Source: Ustulina deusta (lineage: Eukaryota > Ascomycota > Sordariomycetes > Xylariales > Xylariaceae). Taken from it: 64,000 nucleotides of DNA. The stretch is from the NCBI GenBank assembly GCA_023159155.1, contig JAJNNX010000036.1, positions 248,001 to 312,000 on the forward strand, in the 5' to 3' direction. This document shows, one piece after another, positions 56,310-64,000 of the stretch. The translations under genes and the position numbers were made by a program. Numbering within the stretch: the stretch's first letter is position 1; each line of letters begins with the position of its first letter. The notes beneath the pieces are model-generated. The model was given only the letters and a program-made list of their open reading frames with translations, had not been told where the DNA came from and did not search any database.

Positions 56310-58993
56310 ATGTCTAATCACACGGCCCAGTCGAGTTCATTCGGAGCAATTGAGGCCAACACCGCCCTCGCCGGGAACCACTTCTCCGGTCAAACTACCA
56401 TCGCAATCCATGGACCACAAGGTAAAACGTTGTCTTATGGTAAAAGACATGCGACTAACATGGCAAAGACCAGCCTCAGCCCCGTCCCCCGGCAGTTTGT
56501 CGTTCGATTCCGTTTCCCCGCAATAACGGCTTGGTACACCGAAGCGCCTTCGCGAGCAGACTCGACCAACTCCTCCCCGGAACGCCCGGCTACCGGGCCG
56601 CCGCTCTCTGGGGGCTGGGTGGATCTGGGTCAGTCGAGATCTGCTTCCCCTCTGTAAGGCCTATAGTTGCTGACTAGCGTAGAAAAACGCAGATTGCCCT
56701 CGAATACGCTTACAGCCGACAGCGCGACCCTCACTGCTCCGTCTTTTGGGTCCACGCCGACAGCGAGACTTCTTTTACGCAAGACTACCATTCAATCGCA
56801 AGGAAGCTCGGCCTCGGGGGGGATCTCAGTGGCAAAGCCCTACTCCAGGCCGTGTGTGACTGGATCGAGGCGAATCCAAATTGGGTTCTTGTGCTCGACA
56901 ACGCAGACGACCTGACGTGGTTTGGAGTGGCACAACAACAACGCCGCCCTGACTCTTCCGAACCTAGGCTAAACCTAAATGCCTTTATACCGAAATGCTT
57001 AACCGGAACCGGGACTGGGACCGTGTTATGGACGAGTCGGGATCAACAGATCGACAGCCTCGTAGGCGTACAACAAGCAGTCCGTATTGTGCGGATGACA
57101 TCCGAAGAAGCAGAGACGTTGCTAGACACTGTTAGGAATAGGGAAAAGAGTAAAGATGAGTACGACGCTGCAGAAAAGTTGCTTGCGGAGCTGGACCACC
57201 TCCCACTAGCCATTTCCCAAGCTGCGGCATACATGCGGAGAACATCGATATCTATCAGAGACTATCTCTCAGACATCCAAAGAAGGAAAAAGAGGCGGAA
57301 ATTGCTAGGGAGAGCAGAATATGACCGGTTCCGACGAGAACAGGGATCCAACAGTATCCTGGAGACGTGGGACATCTCTGTCGAGCATTTGCGAAAAGAG
57401 AACGAGCTGATATACGACGTCCTGCACTGTCTGGCTTTTGTAGACAATCAGAACATTCCGTTCGAGCTAATTCACGAAGCATCTCGGCTGCCAAACCAGT
57501 CTAGTAGCATCGACGAAGAAACAGATAGTGACGAAGAGAACAATGACGATGAAGAAATGGATGGTGACGACGAAGGAAGTAACAGCGGTCAAGAGATCTA
57601 CTATGGCGACGAAGAGAGCGAGAGTAGCGAAGAAAGTGCAAGCGACTACAATGTCAGAGAAGTCATCGCTCGGCTTTGCGAGTTTTCGTTTCTCAGTGTT
57701 CGACCCTCTAGCCCGGAGGGCTGCGCAGAGGCCTACGACATGCACAATCTAGTACAGGAGGCCGCTCGATACCGGTTACAAAAGGGCAAAGATGAGGCCA
57801 AAGGCGAGGCTTACTTTGCGAAGACAGCGTTTCAGATCACGAACCATCTCTTTCCGTATCCGCACCGGGAGGCTTGGGAACGGTGTGAGCAATACCTCAC
57901 ACACGCACAACAGGCTGCGACGTGGGCAGAGCTACACAAAGGAGAAGTGGGTGTGGCAAGGCTGCTGATGAGGCTAGGCGGCTATTTATGGGGCCGATGT
58001 AGATGGAGAGAGATGGCGGCAGTAAGCAAAAAGGCGCTCGATTTTCGCCAGAAGACGCTGGGAGACGAACATCCAGATACGGTGAATGCCATGTACAATC
58101 TTGGGATAGCTTATTTTGGCCAAGGGATGCACAAAGAGGCTGAAAAGCTGTACCGACAGGTAGTACTGTTAAGAGAGGAGGCGCTAGGCTCGAAACACCC
58201 CCACACACTTGACACCATGACTGCCCTTGCCAATTCCATTAGCGAACAGGGAAACTACAAAATAACGGAGGCGATGTACCGGCAGACGCTAGCACTGTGT
58301 ATGGAAGTGCTAGGCAGCAGGCATCCCAATACACTCGAAAATATGAATAACCTTGCCAAAGCTATTGGAAACCAAGGAAGATACGAGGAGGCTGAAATTA
58401 TATTCTGGCAAACGCTAGCACTACAGATAGAAGTGCTAGGCAGAAGGCATCCTTTTACACTTTATAGCATAAATAGCCTTGCTATATGTATTGGATACCA
58501 AGGGAAACACGGAGAAGCTGAAAATATATTCCGGCAAACGCTAGCACTACAGATAGAAGTGCTAGGCAGAAGGCATCCTGGTACACTTAATAGCATGTAT
58601 AGCCTTGCTATATGTATTGGACACCAAGGGAAACACGGAGAAGCTGAAAATATATTCCGGCAAACGCTAGCACTACAGATAGAAGTGCTAGGCAGAAGGC
58701 ATCCTTATACACTTCACAGCATGGGCAGCCTTGCTATATCTCTGAGAAAGCAAGGGAAATACGGAGAAGCTGAAAATATATTCCAGCAAACGCTAGTACT
58801 ACAGATAGTAGTGCTGGGCAGAAGGCATCCTGGTACACGTCGCAGCATGCAAAACCTTTGCTGGGTCCTTCGATGCCAAGGGAAGGAAAACGAGGCAGAG
58901 GAGATTGTCAGGGACTTCAGAGCAGACAATGGATGCACACCTCAGGGAGATGATGAGACTAACACTACCCACCCGCCTGGAACGCACCCCTAA
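56310..58993 (+). CDS. NB-ARC–TPR NLR with N-terminal amyloid-type motif
   Basis: Three exons (56310–56421, 56469–56628, 56683–58993), in phase, give 860 residues. Residues 1–35 contain SSFGAIEANTALAGNHFSGQ and TTIAIHG, a candidate HET-s-related motif similar in spacing to the C-terminus of the upstream PNP_UDP protein. The NB-ARC follows: P-loop GLGGSGKTQIALEYAY (86–101, split by intron 2), Walker B WVLVLDNADD, LWTSRDQQ (RNBS-B-like) and LDHLPLAISQAAAYM (GLPL equivalent). An acidic insert with dozens of Glu/Asp lies at about residues 365–415. Residues 520–845 are TPR repeats of 42 residues (ALQIEVLGRRHP, AENIFRQTL), of which the central ones are almost identical. Members of this class sense ligands through the TPR array and oligomerise on nucleotide exchange. 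Confidence 0.9.
58409..58850 (+). repeat. near-identical TPR array, 126-bp unit
   Basis: The block CAAACGCTAGCACTACAGAT recurs exactly at 58409, 58535 and 58661, each 126 bases apart, and once more with two changes at 58787. Such identity over 42-residue units implies recent duplication or ongoing conversion. Confidence 0.9.
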
Positions 58994-59460
58994 CTCAGAC
59001 CTGGAAAAATTATAGAAGTTACACCAAATCACCCACTTTGAGAAGAAATCAGGGTTCTGGTTATGCAGGGCAAGAGGTCATGCCGGTTCTCTCCCACTGT
59101 GCATACCCAATCTTCACAGAGTTGGGAGCCACCAACTTGATATGAAGGGTGTTGCTATTACGATCATACAGGTTCTCGACCTCTTTTCCCCACCCCTTTC
59201 AGTTCAAGGGCCGAATAAATACCCCTCGCTCCACTCCAGTCATTTCCCCTGCCGTTAAAGGCGAGGACACTTCCATGCCTAGGGGCTTCTCCGCCAACTG
59301 CATATTGTATGTATTCAAAACATATACCACCGTACAGCGCAGGTTATATCACCGACATCCCACAATAAAGGGATCAGCGTTCCCGTCGTCCTCAGATGCC
59401 GCAGTCTGTTCTCCAATTTACCGGCCAAACGTCCATCATACACAACCAAGGACCGGACTT
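58994..59460. other. intergenic between convergent genes
   Basis: 3' regions; no element recognised. Confidence 0.5.
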
Positions 59461-61674
59461 CTACGCCTCGGATCTCTTCTCATTAGCCGTATCTAAAAGG
59501 TGAGGATGAGGATCGACTTTCTCAGCATCGCCTTCCGCCGTAATCCCCGAGTCCACCGCCGTCGAGGTAGCAGCGCTCCCCTCGCGAAGAGGAGCCGAGA
59601 CCTTGACATGGCCTAACTCGATATCCCGGGCCAGCTGGTCAAGCCTACTCGTCTTCTTATGCGTCTTCCAAGCCGGCCGGCCAGAGTCGAACACTTCGTC
59701 CATCTCTTCGAGCGTGTACCCCTTCGTCTCGGGCGCCATCAGGCCCATGTGGATGAAGGCCGCGCCGTTGAACGCGGCGAAGATCATGTACATCTTCCAG
59801 TTGATGGACCACAGGAGCGGCGGGACGGCGAAGGCGAGGATCATGTTCCAGAACCAGTTCGAGGCCGTGGACAGCGAGACGGCCTTCGCGCGGACCTTGC
59901 TGGGGAATATCTCGGCCGGATACGTCCATGAGGTCGGACCCCACGTCGTGGCGAACGTGGCGACGAAGAGATACGAGGCGGCCACGATGCCCTTGGACAC
60001 GGCCGGCTTGCCCTTCACTATCCAGGTTATGTCCTTATCGCCCGTGCCATCGTTCGGCTGCCCGTACACGGCCTGGAGAGCGCCTTATCAAGCCCGCCCA
60101 TCAGTACAGCAAGTGACACGTGATCAGAGCGCAGGGGGTGGAGGTTGGAAACTCACCGGAAACAAACAAAAAGATCATCATGAAGAATGCGCCGACGATC
60201 AAAGCAGGCCGGCGACCGAACTTATCAAGATACAAGATAGCCGGCAGCGTCAGCAGGACATTGATCACATACTGGATGGATGCCGTGGTGAGCGGCGACG
60301 CGATCTGCGCGCCCTCCATGATATACACGATGTAGTACATCATGATGTTCATGCCACAAAGCTGCACCAGAAGCGTCAGTCATCGCACCGCGGTCCATTC
60401 TCGCACGGCATCAACCCCGCGACGCCAAACTCACCTGCGACCACATCTGGATACTCATGCCCAAAATGACGCGTCGAAAGATGCGCGGCTGAACGAGGGC
60501 CTTGAAGCTGGAAGAAGCCTCTTCCCGCTCGAACCGCAGCGCCTCCTCGATCTCCTTATACTCAGCCAGGACCTTGGGGTGCTCGACGTCGCCGGCGCCA
60601 TGCAGCGCGGCCAGGACGCGGATGGCCTCGTCCCAGCGGTCCTTGGACGCCAGCCAGCGCGGGCTGTACGGGAAGAAGAAGAGGCCGGCGAAGAGAATGA
60701 CAGCAGGGATCATCTGGATGCCCCAGGGGATGCGGAAGGCGGCGGTGGGCTGGCGGGGGTCCTCGGGGCCGGCGCCGACCTGCGCGGCGCCGTACTGGAT
60801 GAAGTACTGGATGAGAATCCCCCACGTGATGGCCCACTGCTGCAGCGAGACGACGCGGCCGCGGATCTCCTTGGGCGCGATCTCGGACTGGTAGACGGGG
60901 ACGACGGAGGAGGCGATGCCGACGCAGAGGCCGGCGACGACGCGGCCGGCGCAGAGCATGCCGACGTTCTGGGCCGCGCATTGGATTCTGGGCATGAAAA
61001 TCAACAAGGGGGGTTCCTTCCCTATCTTATTTTTATCGCGACATCCGAGACGAAATGCGCGTTTTCGCCTGGGTGCTGGCGACTTACATAGACCCGATGA
61101 TCCACAGCACACACGAGACCTGCAGCGCCACTTTGCGCGAGAACCGGTCGGCGATGAAGGAGCTGGCGAGCGAGCCTGCGACACGAGAACAAATCAGGTC
61201 AACCGAGTCGATATCGTCAAAAAAAAAAAAAAAAAAAAGGCGCCCCCTCGTCCCCTGGGAAATCCAAGCTCTCACTCACCTACCAGCGACCCGGCGGGCA
61301 TCGAGGCCGTGATGCCTCCCTGTCGGTACGAGACGGGGTTGCCGAAGTAGTTCTTGTAGGCTTCGGTGCCGAGGACGCCGCTCATCGAGCTGATGTCGAA
61401 GCCGAAGAGGCCACCACCTATAACGCAAAGAGAGCTTCAGTCATGTTTCGCGTCCTTTTCGTCTTTTTTTCTTCTTGTCTCTTTCCTTTCCTTTCCTTCT
61501 TTCTTTCCTTTTTTTTTTTAATTTTTTTATGTTTTCCTTCTTGGACAGCTAAATCGCAAGTATTCGGCCGCGAGGGCACTCGTCCGTCAATCGCAGACGA
61601 GAGCAGAGACAGGGCGATCACTCACCGATGGCGGCAAAGCCGCAGATGAAGTAGACATTACTGGCCTGGTACAT
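59461..61674 (-). CDS. MFS sugar transporter (hexose/xylose type)
   Basis: Six exons (61674–61626, 61417–61280, 61175–61088, 60987–60435, 60361–60157, 60083–59461), in phase, give 551 residues and 12 predicted helices. Sugar-porter motifs are present: GGLFGFDISSMSGV in TM1, ADRFSRKVAL, AGRVVAGLCVGIASSVVPVYQ, APKEIRGRVVSLQQWAITWGI, PYSPRWLASKDR, DKFGRRPAL, WTYPAEIFPSKVRAKA and PETKGYTLEEMDEVF. The PESPRWL motif has Tyr instead of Glu. Intron 1 is strongly pyrimidine-rich and intron 2 has an A19 run. The C-tail is hydrophilic, as in high-affinity glucose/xylose carriers. It imports monosaccharides across the plasma membrane. The exact sugar is not visible. Confidence 0.93.
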
Positions 61675-64000
61675 TGCGGCAGAAGAAGACCAATTGGTCA
61701 GTAAAAAGGCTTCGATCTTCCAGCTCTCGGCTCCGATGACAGTAGAACCAGCGGTATGCAGCAGAAACGGCCGGAATCCGGGTGGCGTTAGGCTTTCAAT
61801 TGTTCGCGAATGAGTCTTCAAACCAGAAGACGAGCGCAAAGCGATGGAAATAAATCATTCGGGTATGAGGAGGAGGAAAAGAATGGGGGTCAGCTTAGAT
61901 GTACAGTATATAGATAGGAATATAGTGCATGTGTGTGTTGTCGCAGCAGCATCAGCCCGGCAGCGAGAGAGGCAAATTATACGTGCACCTGACACACGAA
62001 ACACAATAACACGACTATAATTCGCGGGAGAGAAAAGCGGCCCATGGAGCAAACACTGTGTGACGAGGGTGGTCGGGAATTCCCATCCCAACAAGACGGA
62101 AGTGCGAGAAGAGTCCAAAAGCAATATGAGCACAAGAGAGGGAGTAGGGAGTAGGGAGGGGGAGGGGAATCCAGGAACCTCCCCTCCAACCGCGTACGGA
62201 TTAGAAAAGGCTAGTCCTTTTTTTTTTTTTTTTTTTTTTTTCTTCTTCTTTCAATAAGCATCGAGGAGGCACCGCGTTAGGGTGGCACGACAGACGGCCA
62301 GGTGCGGCGGAAATTGTCTCTGTGCAGACTGAGCAGGACAAGGACAATATGCCATGTGGACAAAGTCGAAGCCGTGGCACGGTCGCGCGGTTGCGGGAGG
62401 GAAGAAGGTGAATCAGATCGACTACGTAGACGGGAGGACGAGACACTGAAATATAAAAGGGTATTTCTATCCCGACTACGGGTACGGGCCGTCCCTACAG
62501 AGGACTTACTTATTTATCCCTGATCATGTGGCATCCAGTCGAGACAAGAGGACGAGCAACGGACGTATTGGGGATTCTCGCACTGATATCCGCATCGATG
62601 AGAACAAAAACCATCACGACCTACGGTATATAGATAAGTAGGTAGATGTAGGCGCGGCCTAGACGATGCCGCATCACACTACCGGGGCATGGTGTTTATC
62701 AGCCGCGTGCAGACGAATAATGCAACGATTTCTTTCTCGTCGCCGGCTGTTTGCTCAGGTGGTCAAGGTCATAATTAATTTGGCGCCAATATAAGTCATG
62801 TCCCTCACTCCGGCAATGCATGATCTTCAACAACGCAAATGAAGGGGCGAGAAGGGAAAAAACTCCACCATCGTACAAGAAATATTAGGGAGTCAGAGGT
62901 GAGATTAGCAGGCAAACGGGAGGCCGCCGAGAAGACATATCATACCACTCACCGCTTTGATATTGAGACAAACCACGATTTCACCGTCACGAGGCGGGGG
63001 AGGGGGGAGATTCGTGATGGGCTAATATGAACATTGGCATGGCTTATAATGGCCAGTGAAAGAAGAAACGATGCTCTATTCGCTCCCCCGGCAGCAAATA
63101 ATATGGTCATTGGCTTGACTCGCATCTGGGAAAAGGTGTGTAACTCGAGACCATGTGGCCTGTGTTCTCGCGGTACTATGGCAAAATCTTGGTATTGATA
63201 ATTCCACGACGAATCCCTATGCAGAGGACGGTATTTCATGTCGCAGGCTGCTGCATTGCAGGGATGGCTTGTGTCGCCTCACTGGGGTCTGTTAGTCTGG
63301 AACATGTCCTGTCACGCAACCTCTGGTGAAAATGCCCTTGGCAGAGGACTGACTATAAGGCTATCCGATTATGTGGTATTATGGAGCTAGGTATATACAC
63401 CAGTGTTAGAGAAGCGAGACTTCACTGTTCTCCCTGGAGAAAGATGGGAGTAGCTTTCAGGCGGCACACTGGCAGGAGCATCAATTCGTCGAGAGTGCCT
63501 GCCATCTATGGCGCCGAGAGGGCTTGCAGTGTAGCCGAACGAATCAGGTATGGTCGAAAACCAGACCACGAGATCGAAAGACTGGGATAGCTCGCCTCTT
63601 GCCCATCCTCACAAACCACCGTCATCTTCCCCGCGTCCCCAAGCTGACTGACATGGGCGTAGAGCCAAAGGCCTACTTATATTCACATCTGCCAAGCATT
63701 TGCGACTGTCCCGGCAGGCATCGACCTGTGCTGTGCTACTGTGGTGTGTACAGATGTCTCATTTTGTGCGCATAAGAGTGGAAACGAGCTGCTCGTTATC
63801 ATGTGATGCCCACGAAATTCCTCTGGTCTCCTCTCCGGTGCCAGACGCGCAGTCTAGCAACCAGCGAGAAAATGGGGGTGACATGCACCAGGTTCTCAAA
63901 ATGTGACATCGGCCATCTCGATAACGTTAAACGTTAAGTGAGCAAGCTTTATTTTGACAGCTGAATTGCCCTGTGATGAGTTAGCAAGGAGGCCGCACCT
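61675..64000. other. upstream region of the sugar transporter, no further gene
   Basis: Holds a T22 tract with CTT repeats (62219–62250), GA-rich tracts and AT-rich stretches. Open frames to 63906 show no recognised domain. The transporter promoter is in the first part. Confidence 0.5.

Noticed and set aside
60562..60981. Arg-rich open frames opposite and beside the sugar transporter exon 4
   Set aside because: High-GC frame shadows; transporter motifs on the minus strand are unambiguous.
1..64000. CRISPR arrays, bacterial operons, riboswitches
   Set aside because: None seen; the only regular repeats are protein-coding ankyrin/TPR arrays and simple sequences, and the DNA is clearly eukaryotic.

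Overview
The window is nuclear DNA of a filamentous ascomycete (Pezizomycotina, most likely a Sordariomycete). The evidence is short GT–AG introns with CTAAC-type branch sites, Zn2Cys6 regulators, several P450-type genes, and STAND/NLR-like genes with tandem repeats. Secreted pectin-degrading enzymes (a GH28 polygalacturonase and a GH43 endo-arabinanase) suggest a plant-associated lifestyle. Exon borders were derived by hand from splice signals and protein continuity, so coordinates of spliced genes span first to last coding base.

Layout. 1–8.2 kb is gene debris: a frameshifted FAD oxidoreductase, a DHA2 transporter truncated at both ends, a rhodopsin-type membrane-protein relic, a small membrane protein, a P450 fragment and AT-rich repeats. 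8.2–17.6 kb carries a secreted arabinanase, a metallothionein-like copper-detoxification protein, the Ran exchange factor RCC1 and a serine beta-lactamase-like hydrolase with one unresolved exon join. 18.8–23.0 kb is a head-to-head pair, an ankyrin NACHT NLR and a nucleoside-phosphorylase (PNP_UDP) protein. 23–30 kb is AT-rich with decayed repeats and an intact five-exon P450. 30–45.7 kb holds an S41-like protease, an NTF2-FMO monooxygenase, a linked acetate-transporter-family gene (AlcS-like) and AlcR-like regulator, a trypsin-like/C2H2 fusion and a tail-anchored unknown. 47–51.4 kb has a zinc alcohol dehydrogenase, two tRNA-like relics and a polygalacturonase. 54.3–59.0 kb has a second PNP_UDP + NLR pair (NB-ARC/TPR), in tandem. 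59.5–61.7 kb is a sugar transporter.

The most notable system is the pair of NLR/PNP_UDP loci. In pair 1 both proteins begin with almost the same Gly/Gln/Asn-rich segment, each encoded by a dedicated first exon ending in a phase-1 intron. This is the expected form of an amyloid signalling motif passing from an activated NLR to its partner. Pair 2 has a different candidate motif, N-terminal on the NLR and C-terminal on the PNP_UDP protein, as in HET-S/NWD2-type systems. The window may therefore hold two separate amyloid-wired NLR signalosomes that use nucleoside-phosphorylase-fold partners.

A second coherent unit is the alc-like locus. The AlcS-like and AlcR-like genes are adjacent, and a 22-bp cluster of four AlcR-type half-sites lies between the AlcS-like gene and a divergent monooxygenase gene.
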